A stretch of 41,794 bases of DNA, from NCBI GenBank assembly GCA_029262065.1, contig JAJDAC010000010.1, positions 1-41,794 of the forward strand, read 5' to 3'. Of this stretch, positions 34,511 through 41,794 are shown piece by piece (position 1 is the first letter of the stretch; every line of letters begins with the position of its first letter). The DNA is from Candidatus Krumholzibacteriota bacterium (GTDB lineage Bacteria > Krumholzibacteriota > Krumholzibacteriia > JAJRXK01). Under the pieces are notes generated by a model. It saw nothing but the letters and a program-made list of their open reading frames with translations, had not been told where the DNA came from and did no database searches. The translations under genes and the position numbers were made by a program.

Positions 34511-35794
34511 CTAGACCGCCGCGGCGGCAACTCGATTGCTGGACGAGCGGTACCGCTGTTCGGCCTGTTCGAGTTGTCGCCGGAACGACCAGCCGAACGC
34601 ACGTCGAGCCAGCTGCAACCGGGCCCGATGACGCCAGTAGCGACCACGGTTGCGGGACAACCATGCGCATTCCTCGGGTAGCAGCACGAGACTCACGTGG
34701 ATGTTCGGCGCCACTCCAATAGGCAGCTCATTCTCCATACACTGGTCGTAGAGCGTGCCGAACACGTCGATCAGATCCTCGGTGCGCGGCGGGGGTACAT
34801 CCGAGTAGTCGGTTCCCTGCAGCGGGCGAAACACACAGACCGTGGGAATCGCGCCCACTGAAGTGATCCACTCGATCGCCTTCTTACTACTTTCGGCTGG
34901 CTCCAACCCGGCGATGATTTCACCGTTGGAGACCCAGGGGTCGAATGAGAGCCCACGATCCTGTCCCAGCGTGGCGCAATGCCGTATTGCATCCAGGTAT
35001 CGTGGCAAGCCGTACTCGCGGTGCTTTCCTGGGCACACGTCAACGAAACGCTCGGGGTCGAAAATCTCGAAGCAAAACGAAACCCGATTCACCCCCATCT
35101 TGCGCAGGCGCTCGTAGCGGCCCAGATCAGAATGCGGTGGCGTCTGCACACCAATGAGCAAGCCGGTTTCCTCCTTGACCCGGCGGATGTACGGCTCGAG
35201 CACATCCAGGTACGTCTCGCCTTCATAGTGACCCGTGTTGAAATCCACGTAGGTGATGCCACTTTCTTCGCGAGCGGCATGTACCACTTCCAATACCTCG
35301 TCCACGGACTTGCCGTCGGCGTCGTCGGCTCCGAGGTTCAACCCAACGCTACAGAATTTGCAGTTCGTCTTGTCTGGCTTCTCCAGCCAATACTCGCAAA
35401 CGCGAGAAGGATACACACCCAGGTAGGTTCCCTGCAGGGACCCTACGCGCGTCATGGATTTCCCAGTGGTGGTTTCGCGGTCGTACCAGGAAGGCTTGGG
35501 ACTTGCCTCGACGATGGCTACTTCCTCACGGCCAGGTTCGTCGCGCCGGATCACCAACTTGTCGTTCTCACGGAACAGTATGTATGGAGACTCCTGCGCA
35601 AACCCCTCGGTTACCGGGACATTCGTCCACAGCCCGTGGGGCAACACCAACTCCAATCCGCTGCCCAGGCCAGCTCGCGTTCTCAGGATCTTTCGACCGG
35701 ACTCCGCGACAAAGTACGAGTCATCGATCCGGATTCCCTTGCAGTAGAGATCGAGTTTCAGCAGAGCGGGATTGTTGCGTACGTCGAGAACCAT
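34511..35794 (-). CDS. Radical SAM protein with unusual CX11CX2C cluster motif
   Basis: The 427-aa protein has a beta-rich N-terminal domain (about 1-115) and a radical SAM-type TIM barrel (about 120-370). The cluster ligands appear to be C133, C145 and C148 (VCEYWLEKPDKTNCKFCSVG), i.e. CX11CX2C rather than CX3CX2C. Downstream YVDFNTGHYEG sits where the SAM-binding GGE-like motif is expected, and GLLIGVQTPP and GVNRVSFCFEIFD resemble biotin-synthase-like barrels. The C-terminus (about 385-427) is Arg-rich and helical. The substrate is unknown and no obvious partner gene is adjacent. The family is certain only at superfamily level. Confidence 0.8.
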   Translation of the reverse strand: MVLDVRNNPALLKLDLYCKGIRIDDSYFVAESGRKILRTRAGLGSGLELVLPHGLWTNVPVTEGFAQESPYILFRENDKLVIRRDEPGREEVAIVEASPKPSWYDRETTTGKSMTRVGSLQGTYLGVYPSRVCEYWLEKPDKTNCKFCSVGLNLGADDADGKSVDEVLEVVHAAREESGITYVDFNTGHYEGETYLDVLEPYIRRVKEETGLLIGVQTPPHSDLGRYERLRKMGVNRVSFCFEIFDPERFVDVCPGKHREYGLPRYLDAIRHCATLGQDRGLSFDPWVSNGEIIAGLEPAESSKKAIEWITSVGAIPTVCVFRPLQGTDYSDVPPPRTEDLIDVFGTLYDQCMENELPIGVAPNIHVSLVLLPEECAWLSRNRGRYWRHRARLQLARRAFGWSFRRQLEQAEQRYRSSSNRVAAAAV

Positions 35795-35954
35795 GCGAAA
35801 ACCGCTTTCCGGGTGGAGGCGAGCCGGCGAAGAGAATGCTGTCGTATGAGTTTGATGCCCGAGGAAAGCCGGGACAACCAGGGGTCACAAAATCGATGCG
35901 AAGTCTGTGCGAGAAGATCGCCCGAACATGACCAAATTGGATGTGACGAGGCTT

Positions 35955-36587
35955 TCAGGGCAAACGCACGGTCGCCATGGATGATCGATCCAGCACGCTG
36001 GTTCCTTCCACGGCCAACACCCGCACGTATACCTCCTGGCCGCTGAAACCCGCGGGAAGATTCGCGATGGATACGCGAAGCGCCCCACCCTCCACCGGCC
36101 CGGACCGATGGATCTCGTTCAGCTCAAGGTCATAGAACACGATCGAGAACTGTTCGTGGACTTCGGGCGCCGTCCAATCGAATACAAGGACGTCGCCCGC
36201 CACGACCGGCTGACTGAGCACAATCGAGTCTGCGGCTGGCCCTCTGAGCGCGGGAGGAAACTCAGTTTCCGGCGACCAAACCGAAAGGCCCACGGCAACC
36301 GCCGCCACGGCCGCGGCGACCGCCAAGGCTGGCTGCCACCGTAGGAAACGGCCCGCGCGAATCGGTGCCTGCCGCGGCTGAGCAATGTTTTCGTGGAGAA
36401 ATGCACCCAGCCTTTCGCTCGCCTCGCCGGCCCGCGAACCCACGGCGGGCTCGCTCGCTACGAAGGCCAGGTACTCCCGCAAAAGCGCACGCCGATGGGG
36501 ATCTTCGTCCCACGCACGTCGCTCGGACGCATCGACGGGTAGTGCCGCTACGGCGTCGAGCCCGGTCAGATCGAGTTCGTCAGCCAT
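35955..36587 (-). CDS. Probable single-pass membrane anti-sigma factor
   Basis: The start is the ATG at 36587, six bases after GGAGG and overlapping the end of the sigma gene by eight bases, giving 210 aa. Upstream ATGs at 36617 and 36611 are possible but lack a better site. Residues 1-83 are a cytoplasmic region with no HXXXCXXC zinc motif, 85-104 a membrane span, and 110-210 a beta-rich Ig/FN3-like ectodomain. Gene order and topology match ECF anti-sigma factors, but the sigma-binding fold is not recognised from sequence, so the role rests on context. Confidence 0.65.
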   Translation of the reverse strand: MADELDLTGLDAVAALPVDASERRAWDEDPHRRALLREYLAFVASEPAVGSRAGEASERLGAFLHENIAQPRQAPIRAGRFLRWQPALAVAAAVAAVAVGLSVWSPETEFPPALRGPAADSIVLSQPVVAGDVLVFDWTAPEVHEQFSIVFYDLELNEIHRSGPVEGGALRVSIANLPAGFSGQEVYVRVLAVEGTSVLDRSSMATVRLP

Positions 36588-37200
36588 CGGTGGCCTCCGG
36601 TCGTTGGTCATTGGCAATCGCGTCCGTCAGTTTCCGTCGCGCGCGCTGCAGCAGTCCGCGCGCGCCAGTGCGGTTGGTGAGCGCCAACAACCGTGTTATC
36701 TCGTCGGGAGGAAGACATTCGAAGTACCGCATCACCATTGCCTCCTGTTCCTGCGGGTCCAGCACCTGGGCCATGACCCTCAGCATCGCCTCCTGGTCGT
36801 CCGCCATTTCCAGAACCTTGTCGGGCCCGGGGGCGTGATCGACCAGAGACTCCAATTCGTACTCCGAGTCCACGTTCCAGCGTCGCGACTGGACCGCGTT
36901 CAGACACGTGGAGCGGGTCACGGCAAAGAGCCACGTTGAGAATCGAGAGCGACCCTCGAACGTGTCGAGCTTCCGGTATGCGCGCAGCAAAACGTCCTGC
37001 GCCAGATCCATGGCGCCGTCGTGATCTCGCACGTAACGAAAACACCACTGGTAGACCGCATCTTTGTAGCGACCGAGCAACTGTGAAGCCGCCTGGCGTG
37101 AGCGTTCGGAGCCAGGATCGGCCAGCGCCTCCCTCAGGAGGGCCTCGTCCGCATCTTCGGTCTTCAATTGGTAGGACAAGGGTGGAACCCTCTCGATCAC
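36580..37200 (-). CDS. ECF-type RNA polymerase sigma factor
   Basis: The protein has sigma region 2 (YQWCFRYVRDHDGAMDLAQDVLLRAYRKLDTFEGRSRFSTWLF in pieces near residues 50-90) and region 4 (about 145-195, LDPQEQEAMVMRYFECLPPDEITRLLAL). The GTG at 37200 is chosen because it forms GTGA with the stop of the CHAT gene; a TTG at 37179 following GAGAGGG is an alternative, and the frame is open to 37260. It directly follows the CHAT-protease gene and overlaps the anti-sigma gene. It should direct a stress-type regulon; its target promoters are not visible. Confidence 0.93.
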   Translation of the reverse strand: MIERVPPLSYQLKTEDADEALLREALADPGSERSRQAASQLLGRYKDAVYQWCFRYVRDHDGAMDLAQDVLLRAYRKLDTFEGRSRFSTWLFAVTRSTCLNAVQSRRWNVDSEYELESLVDHAPGPDKVLEMADDQEAMLRVMAQVLDPQEQEAMVMRYFECLPPDEITRLLALTNRTGARGLLQRARRKLTDAIANDQRPEATDG

Positions 37201-39896
37201 ACGCGTCGTCGAATCTGTTCTCCCAGGACCAGTATGCCCCCCAGGGCCAGGATCCACCACCCCGCCCTGGGCAGGCCGGCCGGCGCAATCAACGGCACCG
37301 CAACGAGATCCGGGTCCCCCACCACGATGAAGCCCGCCCAGTAGTGGGGATGCGAGGTCTGGGGCTGGCTGCGAATGGCCATCTGGGCGGACTGCAGGGC
37401 CGGACCAACCGCCTTCCCGGCCGCCAACTCCTTGTAGAATCGATCCACCAGGTCCCGCGTGGCCGCATCATCGATGTCCCATAGCGTGGCCACCACACTC
37501 GAAGCTCCGGCGACGAGAAACGCGGAGGATAGGCCGGCCACCCCGGAGCTGCCGACGGTGCGCCCCAGGCCGGTCTTGCAGCCCGCCAAGACCGCAAGGT
37601 CGCAACCCAGATCGGACTCCAGGATGTCACTGGCGTACAAATGGGTTCGTTTTCCATCGTGGCCCATGTCACCGTTTGCGAGTCGGAACCCCGAATGCCA
37701 GAGACGTTCTTCATCGACGCTGGCGTGGGCAGCAACATGGAGAATGGCGGCCGTTCGCAGCGAGTCAACCAGGCCTTCGAAACCCCTGACTACGAAAACG
37801 TCGCGGTATTGTTTCTGCAGCGACGCGATCTCCGCCTCGGCTCCGACGAGGTCGTTCTTGGGCCCAACGAGCGCCAGAATTGACCTTCCGCGCGATGCTG
37901 GCCTCTGGGCAGGTTGAGCCAACAGCGCCAGCGACGGAAGTCGTACGATCCCGCGCTCGAGCGCAAGCGGCTCGCCGTCGGAATCGGGCAACAAACCCAG
38001 CGGAAAGGCAGCGAATCCCCCGTCAGGAGAAAAGACAATGCGCTTGGCACCATGCAATAGACCGAACATCTGGCCGAAAAGCGCTTCACGGACACGCTCA
38101 CCCACCGCGTTCACGCTAATCTCATTCACGGCGCGATCGCTGGCCACTTCGCAAAACAAGTTGAGGTCTGCCATCATTTGCCTGGGGTCGGAGACCACGC
38201 GCACCTGGACCTGGTTCCGATCAATCACCACCACGATGACCTCACGATCCCCGACAAACACATCGACCGCGACCTGAAAAGGACCGAGAACTTGCTGCAC
38301 CCGGGCAAACGGAACCGGGTTCACTTGTCTGGAGGGCGCCCGAACTGGGGATGAGAGACGATCCAGAACGGTTCGGGCCTTTGCGCCCTGCATTCGCTCC
38401 ACGATATCTTCAACGCTCGCACCCACGTTTTCGCGTCGACGCGCCCGAACCAGTTCAGCCGCCGCGTCCGTCAACGCCAACACACGTTGCGAGCCCTCAA
38501 CCTCCCGCCAATTCAACGACTCTGCTTGCACACGTACGCGCTCGACGGCATCGAATCCCATGGTCAGCGCTTCCCAACTACCTTCGACGTCACCGGTCAG
38601 AGCCAAGCACCGCGCGCGATAGCTTTGCGCGAGCGCCAGCTTGTCGGGTGCCAGGTCCAGATCCAGTAGCTCCTGAGCTTGTTCGCAAGCGTCGTGCGTA
38701 CGCCCCATCAACAAAAGGAATCGGCAGAGATTCAGCAGGACATTGTTCCTGAGAAGCGGATCTGTCTTCTCAATCGTGGCCATGTTCTTCTGCACGATTT
38801 CGAGCGCCGTCGCAACACTATCCATGCTCGCGAGGGCATCCACCAACCCCAACGTGGCGGACGTATGTGCTTCAGCTGCGTTGGGATCGGAGAGAATTCC
38901 TCGATGCAACTGAGCCGCCGTACGCCGGTGTCCCTGAAGCATGCGCAGATTTGCGAGTTGCACCGTCGCAACGTAGTACGCTGACATAGCACCCAGAGAG
39001 AAGGCAGTTTTCCGTGCTTCTTCCAGGAGTTCGACGGCCGACTGCCAGTGACCCAGAGAAGAGCGAATGAGAACCAGGTTTGTAACGATTTCGAAATCGA
39101 GGAAATTCTCGGTTCCCTCCGAGCGCACTCGATATGCTTCCTCAAAGAAGTAGGCCGAGCGTTCGAGCGAACCGAATTCCGTTTGTTCGAGCACCCCCAG
39201 ATTGGTAAGCGCGGCTGCCTCGTTGGGTCCGTCGCCGAGCTCTTTGGCCACATTCCGTACCTGCAGGAATGTTGCCCGCGCGGAATCCGCCTGCGCCAGA
39301 TTATGTTGCGCTCGCCCCAATCCATTCAGCGCCGACAGCCGCCAGCCTGATTGCCCGAACTCGCCAAACAGGCTCTCGGCCCGCGAATAGTTCGTCACTG
39401 CTTCGCGGTAGCGACCAAGGTTTACGTTGGCGAAACCCTGGCTGAGATTTGCGAACGCTTCACCCAGCGAATCGTCGGCGGCGCGAGCAATGTCGGCCTG
39501 ACGAGCCGCCAACTCGATAGCCGCTTCGTGACGCCCCTGACCACCAAGGGCCAACGCCCCCACCCCGAGGGCCGTCAGCAAGGTAAGCGTATCGGAATTT
39601 GCCTCGGCGAGGCCTTGCGCGCGGGCGAGACTGCGAAGACTATCGCCAACACGACCGCTGCCCAGCTCGGCCTGGCCGCGAGCGCAAATCAGTCGCCCCA
39701 GCTGCAGGGAGTCTCCGCGGGCGCGCGCCGCTTCCACCAGCGGGGGAACCGTGTCGAGAATGGCGACATAGGCTTGCTGATCGGCCAGCACGCGAATGCG
39801 CTGTGCGAGCGGATCCTGCAGATCCCATTCGCGAGCCAACACGTCAGTCCAGTGGAAAACAACCAACCACGTAGCGATGATCAACACGTACCGCAA
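37197..39896 (-). CDS. TPR-CHAT cysteine protease, predicted periplasmic and membrane-anchored
   Basis: The 899-aa protein starts at TTG 39896, five bases after GGAGG (39906-39902). It has a signal peptide (about 1-21), then TPR-type helical repeats (about 30-450). A C-terminal CHAT domain (about 590-865) has the caspase-like dyad H724 (HVAAHAS) and C773 (LAGCKTG), followed by LWDIDDAATRDLV. A C-terminal membrane span (about 879-892) ends in QIRRRV. CHAT domains are caspase-related proteases; the TPRs are usually the sensor. The topology puts the protease outside the cytoplasm. It is the first gene of an overlapping operon with an ECF sigma factor and probable anti-sigma factor. Proteolysis of the anti-sigma ectodomain is a reasonable inference but not shown. 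Confidence 0.9.
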   Translation of the reverse strand: MRYVLIIATWLVVFHWTDVLAREWDLQDPLAQRIRVLADQQAYVAILDTVPPLVEAARARGDSLQLGRLICARGQAELGSGRVGDSLRSLARAQGLAEANSDTLTLLTALGVGALALGGQGRHEAAIELAARQADIARAADDSLGEAFANLSQGFANVNLGRYREAVTNYSRAESLFGEFGQSGWRLSALNGLGRAQHNLAQADSARATFLQVRNVAKELGDGPNEAAALTNLGVLEQTEFGSLERSAYFFEEAYRVRSEGTENFLDFEIVTNLVLIRSSLGHWQSAVELLEEARKTAFSLGAMSAYYVATVQLANLRMLQGHRRTAAQLHRGILSDPNAAEAHTSATLGLVDALASMDSVATALEIVQKNMATIEKTDPLLRNNVLLNLCRFLLLMGRTHDACEQAQELLDLDLAPDKLALAQSYRARCLALTGDVEGSWEALTMGFDAVERVRVQAESLNWREVEGSQRVLALTDAAAELVRARRRENVGASVEDIVERMQGAKARTVLDRLSSPVRAPSRQVNPVPFARVQQVLGPFQVAVDVFVGDREVIVVVIDRNQVQVRVVSDPRQMMADLNLFCEVASDRAVNEISVNAVGERVREALFGQMFGLLHGAKRIVFSPDGGFAAFPLGLLPDSDGEPLALERGIVRLPSLALLAQPAQRPASRGRSILALVGPKNDLVGAEAEIASLQKQYRDVFVVRGFEGLVDSLRTAAILHVAAHASVDEERLWHSGFRLANGDMGHDGKRTHLYASDILESDLGCDLAVLAGCKTGLGRTVGSSGVAGLSSAFLVAGASSVVATLWDIDDAATRDLVDRFYKELAAGKAVGPALQSAQMAIRSQPQTSHPHYWAGFIVVGDPDLVAVPLIAPAGLPRAGWWILALGGILVLGEQIRRRV

Positions 39897-40027
39897 ATTT
39901 TCCTCCGAACGTGAGCGTATCGGCGCCCATGTCCCTCGTCAACTCAACCGATCTTCCCTCCTACTGTACCTGACGGCCAATGTCGTGTAGAACGAAGGGA
40001 ACTTGGTTCGCCATAGAAAGGATAACC

Positions 40028-40528
40028 ATGGGCCGGCTTCCGAAAGGCACCAGCGTCAGCCGCAATGAATGGGATCTCATTGCGGAGACCATCGGCGCGA
40101 TCGGCGCAGTCATTCCCGCCCTAATCGTGGCCTGGCATTGGAACTCTCTGCCCGAATCCATAGCCATCCATTTCGATGGAGGCGGTCAAGTGGACGGCTG
40201 GGGCAGTCGGAAGGAACTGCTTGTCTTGCCCATTGTCACGGGCCTGTTGTACTTCATGTTCGTAGTACTCGCGCGCTTCCCCAGTAGTTTCAATCTACCT
40301 TGGACCATCACGCCGGAAAACGCCGGAAAACAGTATCGCTTGGGGCGCACATTCGTGTTGTTCATGATGCTCTGGATGGAAGCAATGATGATCTGGTTGT
40401 GCTGGACCGTGGTGCAGGTTTCCATGCAGCGGCAAGAGCACATGAACGCGCCCGTGATGTATCTGTTCCTGCTGGGTCTATTCGCAGGCATCGGTGTGTT
40501 TTTCGTGGCCAGCTACCAGCGCCGCTGA
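40028..40528 (+). CDS. DUF1648-domain membrane protein
   Basis: The ATG at 40028 follows AAAGGAT by six bases and gives 166 aa; the frame is open from 39980 without support. About four membrane spans are visible. The segment LPESIAIHFDGGGQVDGWGSRKELL is the DUF1648 signature shared with SdpI-like and related proteins. The family includes immunity or signalling proteins such as SdpI, but no toxin gene is adjacent, so function is unassigned. It is divergent from the CHAT operon. Confidence 0.8.
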   Translation: MGRLPKGTSVSRNEWDLIAETIGAIGAVIPALIVAWHWNSLPESIAIHFDGGGQVDGWGSRKELLVLPIVTGLLYFMFVVLARFPSSFNLPWTITPENAGKQYRLGRTFVLFMMLWMEAMMIWLCWTVVQVSMQRQEHMNAPVMYLFLLGLFAGIGVFFVASYQRR

Positions 40529-40545
40529 CCACCCCGAGCGACTGG

Positions 40546-41550
40546 CTAGACTTCCAGTACGGAACGGAACCGAACGGAACCATCCATCATTTTCTGGAAT
40601 GCCGCGTTGGCATCGCTCAGAGAGAAAACCTCGGTCATGGCCTTGATGCCATGCTGCTGCGCGAACCGCAGGGTCTCGCTCGAATCGGCCGCGGTGCCCG
40701 ATGGCCAACCCTGAACGCGGGCTCGACGCGCGATCAGGTCGAGCGGCTGTATCGAGAGTGGTTCGAACGGCGCGGCGACCACCAACAGGGTTCCGTCGAT
40801 CGACAAACCGGGCACGAGACCCGAGATGGCGTTGGCGTTGGGTGCCGTGGCCAGTATGACCTTGGCACCGCCCCATCGGCCGAAGCTGGTGGCGATATCC
40901 TCGCTGTCCGCGTCCACGTAGTGATGCGCTCCCAATTGCCGGGCAAACTCTTCCTTGTCACGTCCGCGGGAAACAGCCACAACCTCGAAACCCATGGCGC
41001 GGGCGAACTGCACTCCCAAATGCCCCAATCCGCCAAGCCCCTGCACGGCCACAACGTCACCTGGTCGGGCATTCATGTTTCGAAGCGAGTTGTACGTGGT
41101 GACTCCCGCGCACAACAAGGGCGCAGCATCTCTGAACTCCATGCCATCGGGAAGCTCGGCCACCGCGGCGGCGTCGGCAATCATGTACTCCTGGTATCCA
41201 CCGTCGGAACTGATGCCCGTGACCTTGCCGTTGTGACACGTCATGAAGTCCCCACGTTGACAGGAAGGGCAGGTCCCGTCGTGACCGCCATACCACCCCA
41301 CGCCCACTCTCGCACCGGGTTTGAGGTGATCGACGCCCGCACCGAGCGCGTCCAGGGTTCCGGAAACCTCATGGCCGGGCACCCTGGGGAGCGCAAGGCC
41401 GGGCCACAACGCCCCTTGCACGAGATGGTCGCTATGACAAACGCCGCAGGCGCGCACCTTGACGCGTACTTGTCCTGGTCCGGGGTCGGGAATGTCGCGT
41501 TGCTCTTCGAAAAACGGTTCGTTCGCGGACTTGGCCACCATTGCTTTCAT
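40546..41550 (-). CDS. Zinc-dependent alcohol dehydrogenase (MDR family, AdhP-like)
   Basis: The 334-aa protein has the catalytic zinc region C38-H39 (ACGVCHSD) and G59-H60-E61. The Rossmann motif GLGGLGHLG follows (about 175-183). The structural-zinc loop reads D91, C94, C97, C105 in the usual CX2CX2CX7C spacing, with Asp replacing the first Cys. It oxidises primary alcohols or reduces aldehydes with NAD(P), as in AdhP. AAGGAAGCG precedes the ATG. It converges on the DUF1648 gene with a 17-base gap. The 103 bases upstream to the second IS copy show no gene. Confidence 0.93.
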   Translation of the reverse strand: MKAMVAKSANEPFFEEQRDIPDPGPGQVRVKVRACGVCHSDHLVQGALWPGLALPRVPGHEVSGTLDALGAGVDHLKPGARVGVGWYGGHDGTCPSCQRGDFMTCHNGKVTGISSDGGYQEYMIADAAAVAELPDGMEFRDAAPLLCAGVTTYNSLRNMNARPGDVVAVQGLGGLGHLGVQFARAMGFEVVAVSRGRDKEEFARQLGAHHYVDADSEDIATSFGRWGGAKVILATAPNANAISGLVPGLSIDGTLLVVAAPFEPLSIQPLDLIARRARVQGWPSGTAADSSETLRFAQQHGIKAMTEVFSLSDANAAFQKMMDGSVRFRSVLEV

Positions 41551-41655
41551 GGACAGACGCTTCCTTTGCGGTCACAGAATTCTGAAGTACTGATGTTTCG
41601 GCGGGAGACCCCTGGAAGATAGCGAGGCCCATGACCATCGCCACAGTACGACCCT

Positions 41656-41794
41656 AGACCCTATGGAACGGCTGGACCCCCGCGATGATCGCGGGTTGGA
41701 TAGAGGTGTTAACCGAACATCCAGAGCCGCAGGCGACACGTAGTCGCTTGAACTTACGGAGGTCCAACCATGCAGAATTCTACCATTTGGGTCG
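41656..41794 (+). mobile_element. IS1111-like insertion sequence, second diverged copy (left end only)
   Basis: The left end matches the first IS: CTAGACCCTATGGAACGG, the same inverted repeat (TATGGAACGGCTGG) and both leader hairpins (41679-41695 and 41733-41747). About ten differences, including a 2-nt insertion (GGATAGA), show it is a diverged copy rather than a recent duplicate. It runs off the right edge; orientation is the same as the first copy. The flank before it is CGACCCTA, with no hairpin repeat. Confidence 0.9.
41770..41794 (+). CDS. IS110/IS1111 transposase, N-terminal fragment cut by window edge
   Basis: The ATG follows GGAGG at the same spacing as in the first copy and encodes MQNSTIWV, matching MQDSTIWV of the complete transposase. 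Only eight codons are in the window. Confidence 0.85.

Noticed and set aside
35955-39896. Type III-E CRISPR (Craspase) locus
   Set aside because: No gRAMP/Cas7-11, Cas1/Cas2 or repeat array is in the window, and the CHAT protein is predicted secreted, so only the protease-sigma logic is shared.
40028-40528. SdpI-type immunity protein of a toxin system
   Set aside because: Only the DUF1648 signature is shared; no SdpC-like toxin gene or regulator is adjacent.
40300-41622. 440-aa plus-strand frame opposite the alcohol dehydrogenase
   Set aside because: The minus-strand frame is a clear full-length zinc alcohol dehydrogenase, and the plus frame overlaps the DUF1648 gene as well.

Overview
The window is a GC-rich, gene-dense bacterial chromosome segment with no rRNA, tRNA or phage genes seen. 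Many products have signal peptides. One ends in a terminal Phe like an outer-membrane barrel, and three secreted proteins end in a PNPFNP-type C-terminal sorting domain (FlgD-Ig / type IX-like). That combination, together with ECF sigma, CHAT, malectin and PQQ-type propeller proteins, suggests a Gram-negative lineage of the FCB superphylum or one of its candidate phyla (Eisenbacteria, Krumholzibacteria or Latescibacteria-like). This placement is inference; no marker gene is present.

Layout. Bases 1-6178 are a signalling block on the minus strand. It holds an RsbU-like phosphatase with its own HATPase domain, a STAS protein and a membrane histidine kinase cut by the window edge. Next to it a LytTR response regulator (plus) converges on and overlaps a LytS-like 7TM kinase (minus). 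Bases 6251-16030 hold assorted genes: a serine hydrolase, a FecR-domain protein plus Ser/Thr kinase operon, a small monooxygenase-like protein, a tandem DUF1579-like secreted protein, a secreted sugar-dehydrogenase-like propeller, a LamG lectin-like protein and an AbgT transporter.

Bases 16156-31650 are a large surface-protein locus, all minus strand. Two giant secreted paralogues (2275 and about 1975 aa) combine malectin domains, Ig-like domains, a sugar-dehydrogenase propeller, calcium-binding repeats and a sorting domain. A small one-domain malectin protein lies between them. Each giant gene is, or once was, followed directly by a tandem array of 55-56 bp GC-rich hairpin repeats. An IS110/IS1111-type insertion sequence has entered exactly at the stop codon of the upstream giant gene. 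Its long 3' non-coding end is a candidate for the guide (bridge/seek) RNA. The left end of a second, diverged copy lies at the right edge of the window.

Bases 31844-41550 hold an MFS exporter, two small secreted/outer-membrane proteins, a radical SAM protein with an unusual cysteine spacing, and a tightly overlapping operon of TPR-CHAT protease, ECF sigma factor and single-pass membrane protein (probable anti-sigma). A DUF1648 membrane protein and a zinc alcohol dehydrogenase follow. The most interesting items are the CHAT/sigma/anti-sigma operon, whose protease and anti-sigma ectodomain are both predicted to be periplasmic, and the IS/hairpin-array junction, where the paralogous locus supplies the empty site.
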